From assembly GCF_901000735.1 (NCBI RefSeq), contig NC_081548.1, positions 6,327,364-6,391,363 of the forward strand: a DNA stretch of 64,000 bases, read 5' to 3'. The position numbers were made by a program, and so were the translations under genes. A model generated the notes under the pieces. It saw only the letters and a program-made list of their open reading frames with translations. It did no database searches and had not been told where the DNA came from. Of this stretch, positions 13,035 through 25,577 are shown piece after piece. Position 1 is the stretch's first letter. Every line of letters begins with the position of its first letter. The stretch is from Corylus avellana. Lineage: Eukaryota; Streptophyta; Magnoliopsida; Fagales; Betulaceae.

Positions 13035-14096
13035 TTAATTGTTGTAGACATATTCATCACCAATCGAAAGATCAGTATTTGTGTTAGAGTCTACAAAGAA
13101 ATCAGAAACATCAAGATGAGTGCTACCCTCTCCATTTAGAGCATCAAGAAAAATTGGAGAATCTTCAGGATTGCTGTGATTAGCAAAATTCATTTCAATC
13201 CCCTTTTCTTTTATGGAGGCTTGATATAGGTCCACCAGATGTTTAGGCGTACGACAGGTACGCGACCAATGTCCTTTCATACCACACCTGTAACATTTAT
13301 CTTCATAGTTCTTTGTAGGTTTATTCTGTAAACCTTTGTTTTCATTTTGTTTCGCCTCAGTGTGGTTCCACTTCTGGTGGTATGGGGTATTTCTTTTATA
13401 GGAATTATGAGTACGTTCCCCTTGCCCTCTATAATTTTTTCTACCACGTCCACGTCCACGACCACGGTTTCCCTTATTACCATAAAATGAGGTTCCATTT
13501 GCTTAAGGAAATGGTGTAGAACCCGTTGGACGAGATTGATGATTTTTCATTAATAGCTCGTTGTTTTGCTTAGCCACTAGAAGACAAGATATCAGTTCTG
13601 AATATCTTGTGAAATTACGCTCTCGATATTGCTGCTGCAGGAGCACATTCGAGGCATGAAATGTGGTATATGTTTTTTCTAACATATCCACATCAGTGAC
13701 TTTTTCTCCACACAATTTTAATTGTGAGCTGATTTTAAAGAGTGCAGAGTTATAGTCACTGACACTCTTAAAATCTTGCAACCTCAGGTGCATCCAATCA
13801 TAGCGAGCTTTTGGGAGGATAACTGTCTTCTGGTGCTCGTATCTCTCCCTTAAATTATTCCACAAGGACAAGGGATCCTTTACCGTAAGGTACTCAATTT
13901 TTAATTCTTCATGCAGATGATGGCGAAGAAAAATCATTGCTTTAGCGCGATCCTGCTGGGATGCTTGATTATCTTCTTTAATAGTATTTCCAAGATTCAT
14001 AGCTTCAAGATGGATCTCAGCATCAAGGATCCAAGATAAGTAATTTTTGCCAGAAACGTCAAGAGCGACAAACTCAAGTTTTGTAAGATTTGACAT
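13035..14096 (-). pseudogene. Copia gag with internal stop
   Basis: The start 'MSNLTKLEFVALDVSGKNYL' and the 'LWNNLRERYEHQKTVILPKA' block mark the copia UBN2-type gag. A TAA codon at 13503-13505 interrupts the frame. The same frame continues through an Arg/Gly-rich stretch to a CCHC zinc knuckle (CYRCGMKGHWSRTC) and ends at 13035. So one nonsense change, perhaps CAA to TAA, separates the capsid part from the nucleocapsid part. Confidence 0.9.
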
Positions 14097-14389
14097 TATT
14101 TATACAAAAATATATCAAGAATTAAATAAATAAACATTATTTAAAATTAAGTGATATTATACGCAAACCAAAAATTTTCAAATATAAACTATAAAACATT
14201 ATATTCATAGCATTAATATGATAATAGTTTAGTTCATATAAATCTCACATGGATATACAAATGTTAGAATGTTAATTAACAAAATAGATAATAAGGTTAC
14301 TAAACGTTAAAGAAACTTACAATGAATTGAGAATAGCTCACGGATAGCTTTCGATGTTGAAGATCAAAAGAACACAACAATTGGCTAGA

Positions 14390-14406
14390 GCTTCGTGCTG
14401 ATAACG
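14390..14406 (-). other. Probable primer-binding site of the copia element
   Basis: The minus-strand bases directly inside the 5' LTR read CGTTATCAGCACGAAGC. Position is right for a tRNA primer-binding site. It is not the plain TGGTATCAGAGC of initiator tRNA-Met; a different or internal tRNA segment may be used. The priming tRNA is not identified. Confidence 0.5.
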
Positions 14407-14713
14407 TGTTGTAAAATCAAAAGAAATAACAAGACAAAATAAAGAGATTGCAATATGTGAAACTAGTTCTTCAAGAACTATGTATGATTCTTCTATATTA
14501 TTGTGTGATTTACATACAACTCAATACTTCCTTTTATAGGCATGGAATCATAATGGGAGGTTAAGGAATATGAAATGGGGAATATGAAACAAAATGTTTA
14601 ATCAATTTATTACATGAATGTTATAGGAATTCTAAAAGATGACATGAATGTGTAGAATTCCAAGAGATGGAACTAAATGGTCATCCACCAAATACATGAA
14701 TGCATTCATAACA
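14407..14713 (-). repeat. Copia 5' LTR (307 bp)
   Basis: The partner of the LTR at 8775. The TG and CA ends are intact. Compared with that copy it has four substitutions and 10 extra bases. Confidence 0.95.
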
Positions 14714-15056
14714 ATTTTTTTTATGCTTTCAATTTTCAATTTTTAAAAAATACACTACCAAACGATACATTTTTTATAATTTGGTTTAAAATCTCATTTT
14801 TGTTTTGCGAAATCGCAATACCAAATGTACTAAAAAATGTTGTTTCAATTTCGACAGTTAGGTCCTTAAGTTTTTCTTTGACTTTAAATGTGTCAGTTTG
14901 TCAACCTATCATTCAATTAATTAACAGTATGTCACATCAAATTAATTAATTAATGCCACACGACTCTCGTTAAACATATCGTGTATCAACTGTACCAACC
15001 ATGTGACATAGCAACTTCACATTACAAATATACCTTAAATATTAAAAAAAAAAAGT

Positions 15057-15507
15057 AGGGGAAACTTTACTTTGAACTCCTGAAGTACCACCTCTTTTAA
15101 CATGCCTCCCTCAAACTTAAAAACCTTTCACTTTGGACTTCTGAACTTTCAATTTATATCATTTTGAACCCCCTTGGTCAATTTTTTCCCGTTAATGACA
15201 ATAACATTTATATCCCTGAATCTTTTATAAAATTTCAAATTAAAAATTTTAAAAAAAAAATCACAAGATGACCCACGGTTGGGCCACCTTGTGACCTTTT
15301 TTTTTTTTTTTTCAAATTTTTCTTTTTTAATAAAAAGAAAATTGAATGGTAATTTTTTCTTTTTTAGAGTTTTAATGGAAAAAATTGACAAAGAGATTCA
15401 AAATAATAGAAATTGAAAGTTTAGAGGTTCAAAGTAAGATGTTTTGAAGTTTGAGAGGGGCATGTCAAAATAGATGGTAGTTTAGGGGTCCAAAGTGAAA
15501 TTTTCCA
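15057..15507. mobile_element. Foldback MITE-like element
   Basis: Arms of about 130 bp face each other. The left arm contains 'ggggaaactttactttgaac', and the right arm ends 'ggtccaaagtgaaattttcc'. The loop is A/T-rich and includes poly-A and poly-T runs. The same arm sequence appears in partial form near 800-930. No coding potential was seen. Confidence 0.75.
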
Positions 15508-15944
15508 AAAAAATTATTATTTTTTAAAGAACTTGTGTCGTATGGCACTTGCAGTTAGCACATGACATGCCAAATAAAAGTGACATTAATTAATTAATTG
15601 GTTTGATATGATCATTAATTAATTGAACTATAAATTAACGAAGAGGCCTATTCAAAATTAGAAAAAAAATAAAATAATTAATGACTTTAATTATTGAAAT
15701 TGAAAATATAAAGTGAAATTAAATTAAAACTTGAGGACTGAATTTAAATTTTTTTTTCCTTTTGTTTTTAAATTAGGGTTGAAAATTGTAATGGTTTGTT
15801 TAAAGAAAAAAAAAGGGGGGAGGGAAATGCAAAATTAGTCTTTAACTGATTTACAAATGTGATATCAAAATGAACTCAAAGGTTCCTGATGTATGTTAAA
15901 ACAACAATTTACTCATTACAGTCAAACTTCTTTCACTAATGTAA

Positions 15945-16404
15945 GAGCATTTTCAATGGAATAGCCAAATGTTATTTTTATCTAAAATGACTCTTCAAAT
16001 GTTTAAAAAACTCCCTACAGTAGATTAGCTAAAAGAAAATGTAAAATAGATATTTAATTGGAATAGCTAAAAAAGAAGCTAAATGTAGCAGCATTTTTTA
16101 AGAGAGCTATTTTATTTTTCATTGTTTCTCACCTGTTTTATCTTTTTCCCAAATCTTTTCCTACTTTTTCTCTGCATGTCCTCTTTTTCCCAAAACGTTT
16201 CCCATTTTTCCTCTCACATGTTCTTTTTTTCCCAAAACTTTTATTACTTTTAAAAATATTTAAAAAAATATTTTAATAGAATAGATAGAAATATAGCTAA
16301 TCGGATGTAGAGACATTTAAAAATGGCTTAGCTAAACTAGATAAAAGTGAGTTTTGAGAAGCCATTTTACATAAAAATATGGCTCATCCATTGGGAATGC
16401 TCTA
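15945..16404. mobile_element. Foldback MITE with GAGCATT...CAATGG termini
   Basis: The left terminus is 'agagcattttcaatgg' and the right terminus 'ccattgggaatgctct', which are inverted repeats. Internal arms also pair ('gccaaatgttatttttat' with 'acataaaaatatggct'). Plant hAT-type MITEs often have such ends, but I could not confirm an 8-bp target duplication. Confidence 0.7.
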
Positions 16405-17254
16405 ACATATTCTGTTTTTTTTTTTTTTTTTGAAACATATCATACTCATTCATTGATAAAAGTTGTGAGCCTAAAGCTCTTACAAACAGAGCAAAAAGCT
16501 ATGATGTAAATCATAGCCGAAGCTAAAGATACAGTCATCAACAACAGACCAAATCAACCAAAACACAGCATCCACTAACCTATGACTAAATATCAAGTTG
16601 AAAACTCAGATCTGCATCAAACAGACACTAATTTCGGAAGAGGCGAAAAACATTCTGTTAGTGTGACACTAATTTAAATAGGACAAGTATCACAATTTTA
16701 TTGGCTCTAATGTTTCACGCTATCAGAATCTGCTAAGTTAGTGAACATAATTTTACTGTAGTGACGAAATTGTTTTTCTGCCGTACCTTAAAAATCTTTG
16801 AATTCATTTTAATACTATATGGAGTTAATTGCAGAACTGGTATTGAATTTTTTCAAAAAACAAAAGAAATAAATTGCTATCAACTACCACACGGCCCCAC
16901 GCGCTTTATTAGTGTTTTCTTACTTCAGTATTTCAGTTGACTTTAAGCCCTCAATTTCTAATTCGATACATTTTGAACATGTGTTACAGCTAGCCTATTT
17001 GCAAAGTAAACCCTCTGTTATCAAATAAATAATTAAAAATATGATTATACTTTTTAGAATTTTACCCCATCACAAATTGCTTTACGAGTTTTTACATTGA
17101 TCAGTTAACTTCATTCAATTTTACCCCTATAACAAATAAAACATTCTGACTATTTTTTCGTCGATTGTCTAACAGAATTGATGGAAATTTTTAATAATAC
17201 CCTTGAAAGAAAAGAAAAAAAAAATTACCAATTTTTATTTTTTTAAACAAGGAG

Positions 17255-17256
<2 letters not shown>

Positions 17257-17287
<31 letters not shown>
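17257..17287. repeat. (AT)n microsatellite
   Basis: About 15 uninterrupted AT units. Confidence 0.9.
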
Positions 17288-17292
<5 letters not shown>

Positions 17293-17968
17293 AACAATTG
17301 GCCACCCTCTTGTCTAGAAGGCCCTCGGTAGCCACCATTCTCACGCCTGAGGAAGTGGAGGAGGCTTTCATCTCTAGAGATACTCTTCATTTCATTTGAA
17401 ATGAAGAACAGTCATTGTATGGTTACAATTTAACGTTGTTACATTTATTGGTGCAAGTAATGCCACATCATTTAAATCATTAAATAGCGTACTAACATAT
17501 TTGTCACGTGACATCATCTATACCATTGAATACAATAATATTAAACTATAATCACGAAATGACTTAAATGAAGAGGATCATCTTTCCTCTTAGCGAGGAA
17601 GTGGACTTGAGGGGATCTCTTGTACTTTCCCATAGCCATAGGAGATACCAGTATCTAAGCTCCGATGGATATGTTGTGTAGAATAGTACGAAAGGAGATT
17701 AGCATTCATTTTATTTTTCCTTTTTTAAAAGATACAGCATAAGTAAAGGACTGATATCAAATAAGCATGTTCAAGGAGCAAGACCTAAGAGGTCTTGATT
17801 TGTCAGGTCATCCGTACGCCATCAAATACATAGAACGTTAGAATCAAATGAAATGGTGCAAGAGTTTATATAAATTTAAATATAGTATAAGATTTTCTAT
17901 CAAATCTTATAACCCATTGAGAATAAGATATTTAAATGAAATATATATAAATGGAAGAGAAAGAGAGT

Positions 17969-18224
17969 TTTTAACTTGAAAGTCACTTCTATTAAAATGT
18001 GGTGCAAAACCTTTTTTTTAAGCTTTCAATAGAAATTCAACACATCAAATAAAAATACAAAATACAATAAAAATGAAAATACAGTATCTTTAATTGTTTT
18101 TAACTTGAAAGTCACTTCTATTAAAATGTGGTGCAAAACCTTTTTTTACAGCTTTCAATAGAAATTCAACACATCAAATAAAAATACAAAATACAATAAA
18201 AATAAAAATACAGTATCTTTAATT
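17969..18224. repeat. Two-copy 129-bp tandem duplication
   Basis: The copies start at 17969 and 18098, both with 'ttttaacttgaaagtcactt', and both end near 'cagtatctttaatt'. They are nearly identical, so the duplication is recent. It is non-coding. Confidence 0.9.
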
Positions 18225-19138
18225 CAAATCAATCTCATAGACTTCTTCATTCATTCTAACCCAACACCCACCACCAAACCCCTCACCCACCTCCAAACCC
18301 CCAAAACTAGAGTCTCCAAAACCAACCAAGACGGTGACTCTAATAGTTTTGTCGACGAGTATTTTGTCTAAGGTATTTTGTTAAAAGAAAAAAAATTATT
18401 TAATGTGAAAGGTTATATTATTTTTTAGTGTTTTAAGCTCAAGTGTCTACTTCCTATTGGAGGGTGCAATTTACAATTTTCTGTTAGTTAGCATACACTA
18501 TTTGTCTCATAAACTTGAACTCCCCCAACCCCAACCCCCCCGCCCCTAACCCCAACAAAAAAAAACACTGTTACACATCTACTCTAACAATGCATTGAAA
18601 TACCTTTGAGCTATAACAAAGTAAGCGTATTGGTATAAGATCAACAATATTATATTAACAACACTTTCATGTGACTATTATCGAGTATGAAACTTGGATA
18701 GCGATCTCCAACATTTTCTACCCAAATTGCTAGTAATTTAAGCAATAAATGTGAGAAAGCTAATATGAGACCCACATGTCCTAGTAAATTTTGGACTACC
18801 AATCCATCTGCTTGAGCAGATGAGCCTCATGAGGACTCACATTTGCAGGAGATCCGAATCCATGAAACATAGGCACCTAGAGTTGTAAAGAAATAACCAG
18901 GTTACCACTAAAGAGACGCAAATAGTGCTAAAACGCTAATCTCAACCCAAAGCCAGTTCGACTCCAGTATAGTATACCCAATAATCATTACAAATAAAAT
19001 ACATTGCAACACAACATACAATCCCTGGGTTGTCTGAGAAGAGAACCTAGGGATTGTCCATCCGAATTCTTCAACACCAAGAATTTGGAGCGATTGTACC
19101 ACTCAGACTATTTTCTTGCAAATGGAACATAGAGTCAC

Positions 19139-22100
19139 TCAAACCTGAGAAGAGACACCATCATTCATGTTTGAAGGCTCATTTTTCTCCCTCCAGATTG
19201 CATGTACTTCATCGGTCCGAAACCGCTGGGTGAATGTTGATTCCTCCAGCGGAGTCAATGTACCGTGAGCATAAGCAAGGAGACCGGTATATGCAATCAT
19301 TGCCCCATTATCAACGCAATACCTGTCATCAGTAGCAAACAACCTTCCACCGCGCTCAGAGCACATTATTCTCATCATCTCCTGCAAGCGTTCATTGCAG
19401 CCAACACCACCAACAATAAGAATATCTTTCTTGTCGCAGTGCGCCATTGCCCGTTCTGTAATCTCCACAAGCATTGCAAACAATGTTTCCTGCAACGTAT
19501 TATAATATTACACATAAATTATGTCTGAATTAATATACAAAATGATTTTTTTGGGGGGGGGAAAATAAAAGAGAAAAGGAAATCTGCGAGGCCCTCGTAC
19601 AAAGGAATTATACAAAAGTTCCTCTCACAGAGGGTGAGTTAGCTCTTTTGAAGGACAAGCATTGAAACAAAGAACTAACATACATGATGATAACACTCCT
19701 AATGATTGATATATGAAGAATAACCAATTTGAAAAACGAATTAATTTGACTCTATGTTTTTTTGTTGTCATCAAATATGTAAATGATCCTAAATGAAACT
19801 TACTTGCAAGGAGTAACACAAGTCTGCAGGGGTGCACTCATTATTTTTTAGCTTCTCTACAGCAGTGGCTTCAATATAGCTCAATATTCCACTGAAAGAT
19901 ACATCCATCCCTTTGACAACATAAGGAATGTCTATAAACGTTTCTCCTTTCTTTGCAAGCTGGTGAAGAGAAACATGATATCAGAGGCATGTCAAGATAG
20001 TAGCATTTTCATCACATTATTGAAGCACTGAGCAGAAATCAGCAACAACAGCTCTGGTAATTAAAAAAAAAAAAAATCCTTAAAACAAAAAGAGATGTGA
20101 TAGAACATAATATGAAACAGCACAGCAAGTACAGCACATCCTAACCTTATCTCAACTTTAAACCTAAACCAAACCCAACCACAAAGCCTCAATGAACCTG
20201 CTGCCAGAGATTCCAGCAACTTAAATCCAACTCTCGTGCAACTTTTAAGCTATCAGGAATCAATTTTTCCGCACTGCTTTCAACCATAAACCCTCTAATT
20301 TTCTACCATATAACATAAAGCCTCTTTCCCCAATTTTTGCCCCAATTTCTAGGAAACTTCTGTTTGCTATCCCTGCGCTAGTTCCACACCTTCCCTTGGA
20401 AGCAATTATTAGCACTGTGTCACATAATCTCCTACGGGACCAGTATGCGCACCAAAGAAAGAAAGTTAGCACTGAGTCTACTTCCTCTCGTTGACCACCC
20501 TGAAAACTTGGGGGCACCAGTAGATAACCCCTGCAAACAAATCAAAAATACCTCACTATTGAGGCCTCCTTATGCTCCATAATATTAACAGAATAAGGAA
20601 CGCAAAACTCAATTGGACTTTCCAAACCAAATATCATACAAGAAAAAAAACTCACCTGCCATTCCCCACTATAGATAGATGAATAAAGGTTTAGTATAAG
20701 TATTTACAGCATTGGAATGACCTCTTCCTGAGTGAACCCCATTAAGACTATGAACCACTTCTATTCCGATCAACCTCCCAAACACCACACTTCACTCCCA
20801 CTACCTCTTCAAAGTCAAAAGATCTCCATTTCATTTTTCAAACACCGAGGACCCAAAAAAATAATAATTAAAGGCACTAACCCCTAGACTCTTTGCTTGA
20901 AGGAGAAAATTCCACATCCCAATCCAGGAAGTTGTATCAGAACTCTTCCTATTAAATGTCCCTAAAAATATTCTTTTTGAAGAGAACATAATTTTTTTTT
21001 TTAAGCGCCTCACCACTGAGATTGGTATAATAGTGACATGAAGTACGCAGCCAAACCACGGTACACTTGAACTTTTGACAAGTACTCCTTTATTTACTCA
21101 ATCAACAAAAAATAAAGCAATTTTTTTTTTTTTTTTTTCAGGTAAGTTTAATGGTGAAAGTTTTTGCAGAAAATGTGGTTTAATTTAAATATATTCCTCA
21201 AGTCAGGTTTAAAGAGCGTACAAGTACCTCACTCTTGACCCAAAAGTGAAGGGGAAAAGGACAAAATTCACCAAGCAAATGACATGCCCTTGAACTATCC
21301 TCCATTTATTGAATATTATTATTAAACAAAAGATTAAATGTGAATCAATTTATCGGGTATATGCAAATCAGGGCATGGCAGGTTTAAAAAAGCTCAAGTC
21401 CTTTTGAGTCAAAAAATAGAACAGTACACAGCTTAAACAAAGACGCCAATGAAAGATACAATGCTAACAGAAGTCATCATCTTAAACTAACGTGCTTCAT
21501 GGATAAACTTGCCAATAGAAAAAAAAAAAAAAAAAAAATCATAATCCAAGTGATTAGCAGGCAAAACTATGGCTTCTACAGTGACTCCAGTACATGGTCG
21601 AATGAGTAGCAACAAAAAGGTTATGACTATTATGTAATAAAGTCACCAAAGGTTATCCTCAAAGAAGAATAAGAGAAACTCTATAAATAGATTGTCAGAT
21701 TGTCAAAAGAAATACAGGAAACCATGAATCATCAAAGTTTTGACTCTTCTCCTATGAAAGCACAAAGCCAGAAGTCAAGGCTTACAAAGTAAATAAACTG
21801 TTTTGTTTTTTTTTTTGGGTAATCAATTGTTATTCTAGCTAAACCAATTTGAACTTTAAAATTCCAAACGTGACAAAGAAATCACTCAAGTTGCATGCAC
21901 ATATCCTCCAGAAATTACAATATCTTGAACAACCTAGGCGAGAGGAGTTGAGTAGAGTATATTATATATAATGATCAGCCTAAGCAGCTAACAAAACAAT
22001 AAGCACAATGTACTGTCATACCTGCTCAATGTTATATCCAGGGCTTGGATCATTGGAGAGTGTTAACACTCTAGCAAATCGATCCAAGCAATTTCCAACA

Positions 22101-22576
22101 GCAATATCAATAGTTTCCCCAAAGATCCGGTACCGTCCTTCACTATATGCAATTACCTGAGTATTCCCACCACTAACATACAACACAACAGGATCATCTG
22201 CCCCAGTCACAATCCTTCCCATCTCAATATGTGCCACACAGTGATTAACAGCAATAATTGGCTTCTTCCAAAGCTGCGAAAGAATCCGAACAACAACAGC
22301 AGAAACTTGTAGTGGGGCTCCCATGCCAGGACCCTTGGTGTAACAGAGGCAATCAATTTCATCCGGAGTTATTTGGGCAGTCTTCAAAGCAGATTTGATA
22401 AGGGGAAGAATGTGTAGGAGATGGTGTTGGGCAGTTTCCCGGGGAAGGAATCCTTGGCCAGGAGGGGTAATGTAGGTGTGGCGTGGATTCGATAGAATGG
22501 TGCCATCTAATGTTACAACCCCAACACCAATCTTGTTGGCTGAACCCTCAAACCCTAGGGCTATCATCTTCTTCAT
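19139..22576 (-). CDS. KAE1: tRNA N6-threonylcarbamoyladenosine synthesis protein KAE1/OSGEP, three exons
   Basis: KAE1 is the catalytic subunit of the KEOPS complex, which transfers threonylcarbamoyl to A37 of ANN-decoding tRNAs in the cytosol and nucleus. The exons are 22022-22576, 19804-19959 and 19139-19489; all introns are GT-AG in phase 0. They give 185, 52 and 116 codons, or 353 aa, the usual length of the plant cytosolic protein. Exon 1 begins '[19 protein letters not shown]'. The metal-binding HxxxH motif is in '[10 protein letters not shown]', and the ATP-site 'VSGGNTQV' follows. Exon 2 has '[18 protein letters not shown]'. Exon 3 has '[16 protein letters not shown]' and '[11 protein letters not shown]'. 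The last codons 'SSQV' could hide another splice site (CAG|GTTTGA), but the length fit argues for a stop there. No damage was seen. It is not the mitochondrial paralogue, because there is no transit peptide. Confidence 0.94.
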
Positions 22577-23127
22577 TTTTTATACAAAGTAGACCTGCAG
22601 TTCAATTCCTCAACCCAAAAGGGTAAATATCTTCAACTAGCAAATTTGATTGAGAAACAAACAGAAATTTACACATGGAAAGAACTCTCATAACCAAAAC
22701 ATTCCATACCAACAAACGTCAAAGATCACAACAAACAGTTATTACAGCAAATTATCCAATCTTCGTCGATTAACATCAAAGCAGTTTTTTTTTTCTTTTT
22801 TGATGAATAAGCAACTTCATTAACAAACAAACCAAGAACACACAAGTAGAAAAACCTTGAGAGATTGATCTAATGTCCCTAAAAGTGCCTATAGCAATTC
22901 TGTCAATTGCCAAGGTTTTTCTACTTGCTCATCAAATTCTGTCAACTGCCACTTTATCCTCGCCTCTCTCAAGAGAAGTCTTGGAATGAAGTTCATTTTC
23001 TTTTTTCTTTTCAAGCCTATTTAAGTTCTTACTATTTATATGCTTTTTATAGTTCACACTGCTTATACAATAATATTTTGAATTATACATTAGGTAAGTG
23101 GAAAAGTTACTCATTATGGCTGCCTAA
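22577..23127. other. KAE1 upstream region with short inverted repeat
   Basis: This region upstream of KAE1 has no gene. A perfect 17-bp inverted repeat lies at 22843-22859 and 22911-22927 ('caagtagaaaaaccttg' and its complement), separated by about 50 bp. It may be a small hairpin or an element end. Confidence 0.5.
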
Positions 23128-24050
23128 ATGGACAAAGAGGGTGAAGTTGAATCTTTGTATACACATATTCCAAATGATGAAGATTTTTTGGAGCAAGATT
23201 GCCCTCAAATAGGTTTGACTTTTCATCTTTTGTTTGAGTTATAATTTTGCTTTGACACACCAAGATGGCTTTTAACTTTGTATCCCTTTTTGATAGATGT
23301 GGAGAAGAAGTTGAAGAACCAAATGTCTTAAGGATCACTTGTTCGGATGAAGAGTTGGATGGGGATGAAAGTTCGAATGAAGAGTTGGATGGAGATGAAA
23401 AATTTGAAGAAACAGAGATCATCGGTAGGAATGAAAAAGTTGAAGAACCAGTTGTGTCAATGACTTTTAATTCACATGAAGAAGTTATTTCATATTATAA
23501 GGCGTATGCTATGTAAGTTGGTTTTGCTGTATTAAAAAGAGTTATTAAGAAGAATGTAGATGGTAATCCATATTACATGGTCCTGACATGCATGCGTGAT
23601 GGCAAAGTAAGAAACAGCAGAAGTACGGGTACAAAGACCAAATTAGCAACTAATAGAACGAAGTGTAATGCTAGGATTTGTGCGAATTTATGGGATGAGG
23701 GAACGTGGTATTTGAGTAAAGTGATGTTTGAGCATAACCATCCTGTAAGCCCAAAAAAAATAAGGTTTCATAGATTTTATAAGAATATGAATTATGCTGC
23801 GAAAAAAAGGCTTGATCTTAATGATAAGGCTGGAATACGTTTGAATAAGAATTTTAACTCATTGGTTGTTGAAATGGGGGGGTTTGAGAATGTTCCCTTT
23901 AATGAGAAAGATTGTCGGAATTTTATTAACAAGGCAAGAGAGCTTCGGCTTGGCAAAGGAGGTGGTCAGGCCCTTTGTGATTATTTCGTAAGAATGCGAG
24001 AATTGAATGATAGATTCTATTATATGGTATGGATTTCAATATATAAGTGA
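23128..24050 (+). pseudogene. FAR1/FHY3-type DNA-binding-domain pseudogene fragment
   Basis: FAR1-related proteins are MULE-transposase-derived transcription factors. A possible first exon starts 'MDKEGEVESLYTHIPNDED' (23128), then an acidic repeated stretch ('DEELDGDE' twice, 23345-23400). The FAR1 domain begins 'FNSHEEVISYYKAYAM'. At 23514-23516 a TAA stop replaces what should be Gln or similar, because homology resumes at once with 'VGFAVLKRVIKKNVDG'. It continues through a CxxxC-like 'CMRDGK', 'RTKCNARICANL' and 'FEHNHPV'. The frame ends at 24048-24050, before any transposase-like or SWIM domain. Full family members are 700-850 aa, so this is truncated as well as interrupted. Confidence 0.8.
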
Positions 24051-25055
24051 GTAGATTAAGTACAACATACATAATCAAGTTTAACTATCAAGAGTTGCAA
24101 AAAATTTAGAGAGTGAACTATTTACTTCAGATGCTATAGAAAGATGTAAAAGCAGGGAATCCAACTTCATCATACTATCATCAAGCACTATATATGTAGC
24201 AAATCTGAAATATAACCATAACAAGCTCTTAATGAGATTATTTATACAGCAGTACAGTGTTGATGCAACTATTACTACTAATCAAGTGTTTTGTACATAT
24301 AACCATTACTGGTTGTTGATAAATAGAAAAAACTAGGATAACTCACTACAGAAGTATACCATTACTGGTGTAACTGAAGGACATATTGTGAAATTCTTTA
24401 GTAAGTTTATCAATTTAAATGATAAAACAGGTCTATCCTTGGAACAATGAACAGTGCGATAAGTCTAAAAATTTGATTTGAACAGAGCAATGAGGGCTTT
24501 GGATGTTAAATCAGACCTCATACATCTTCTAGTGCAGATACTAAATGGCCATTTGGACACCAATTGCATGCAAAATAATCAATCCCATTACCATTCATAT
24601 GAAAAATCCAAGCAAGTAATATGAAATAAACAGTTTCATTTACAAGAAGATGGCAGTGCAAGAACAGAAATTCTTCAAAGAACAGAAATCTAAACCCTAA
24701 ATACACAAAAATATAAACCCTAAATCTAAACTCTAAATACACTAAAGCCCTATTATGTTCGAAATTCTTCAAAGGTCTATTCTTCAATGCTTCGAAATTT
24801 CACCATGAAATTCAAACCAAAAACTATTTTTCTAGGGCAAGAACAAACACAGCCTCAACCAGCGAAAAAAGAAATAAAAACCCTTACCCAATAATGTTCA
24901 AAAAACAGCAGCCAATAGTGTTCAAAAATCTGAACACACAGAAATCTAATACACTATTCTAGCAGGCAATAGTGTTCAAAAAGCCCTAGATTTTGCACGT
25001 GGAGGAGAGAGAGGGATTACTTACCGCCGGTCGAGGAGAGAGAGAGAGCCTTCGG

Positions 25056-25163
25056 CTTCGCCGGAGTGAGAGAGACAGGAGCTTCGCCGGTGGCCGTAGA
25101 CGTCGCCGGAGTGAGAGAGACAGAGACGGAACCTTGCGCCGGAGTGAGAGAGACAGGAGCGAC
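25056..25163. repeat. Three imperfect tandem copies of a CGCCGGAGTGAGAGAGACAG unit
   Basis: Copies occur around 25060, 25104 and 25138, with spacers of about 15-25 bp. The region is unusually GC- and GA-rich for this window. On the minus strand it reads as Ser/Leu/Arg-rich repeats, which I attribute to the repeat itself and not to a gene. Confidence 0.75.
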
Positions 25164-25455
25164 GTACGGACAGCTTCGCCGGTGGCCGAAGAACTCGCCG
25201 GAGGAGAAAGAGGATGAGCGCGGGAGGGAGAGCGATGGACTGAGAGACGATTTTTGGATTCTGAAAGGGGAAAATACGACGTGTATGGTTTAAAATTCAA
25301 ACCTTTTTTTTTTAATAAAGAAAAATTGACACGTAGAAGGATAGTTAGTGATCGTTTCTATTGTGACCTTAACATTTTTCTTTAGAAAAGGAATTGTTTG
25401 GTTGTATTAAAAAGTTCATATTTTGACCATATAAATCATCAGCAGCCTCATTTTA

Positions 25456-25572
25456 ATTCTTTATTGTTTTAAATCATTTAATTTTAAAATCAAAATTAAA
25501 ATTAAAAAAAAAAAGAGAAAGGGGTGGCCGGATTTTGATTTTAAAATTAAATGACTTTAAACAATAAAAAAT
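25456..25572. repeat. AT-rich inverted repeat
   Basis: About 40-bp arms at 25456-25496 and 25531-25572 pair ('catttaattttaaaatcaaa' with its complement). A similar arm precedes the MITE at 34475, which suggests a family of composite elements. Confidence 0.65.
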
Positions 25573-25577
25573 TAAAA

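Larger units (their letters stand above)
8775..14713 (-). mobile_element. Complete but disabled Ty1/copia LTR retrotransposon
   Basis: The element is 5939 bp, coding on the minus strand. It is bounded by two LTRs that begin TG and end CA. Both flanks carry the 5-bp direct repeat ATTTT (8770-8774 and 14714-14718), which is the integrase target duplication. Internal order is gag, protease, integrase, reverse transcriptase, RNase H, the copia order. The LTRs differ by four substitutions and one 10-bp indel by eye (about 1.3%), so insertion was recent. The frames are nevertheless broken: a nonsense codon inside gag (13503), a 1-nt frameshift between the protease and integrase frames (12415-12417), and a further break near 11,100. 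It lies between LNP and KAE1 and interrupts neither. Confidence 0.95.
14714..19138. other. Intergenic DNA between copia element and KAE1
   Basis: No gene recognised. It holds two foldback elements (listed separately), an AT microsatellite, a 129-bp tandem duplication and many poly-A/T runs. A poly-T-headed piece at 16417-16540 resembles a retroposon 3' tail. The last few hundred bases (18,850-19,138) are probably the 3' UTR of KAE1. Confidence 0.55.

Noticed and set aside
24986..25300. 104-codon minus-strand frame rich in Ser, Leu and Arg
   Set aside because: The sequence is produced by the GAGAGA and CGCCGG tandem repeats; an open frame in both strands is expected from such a repeat.
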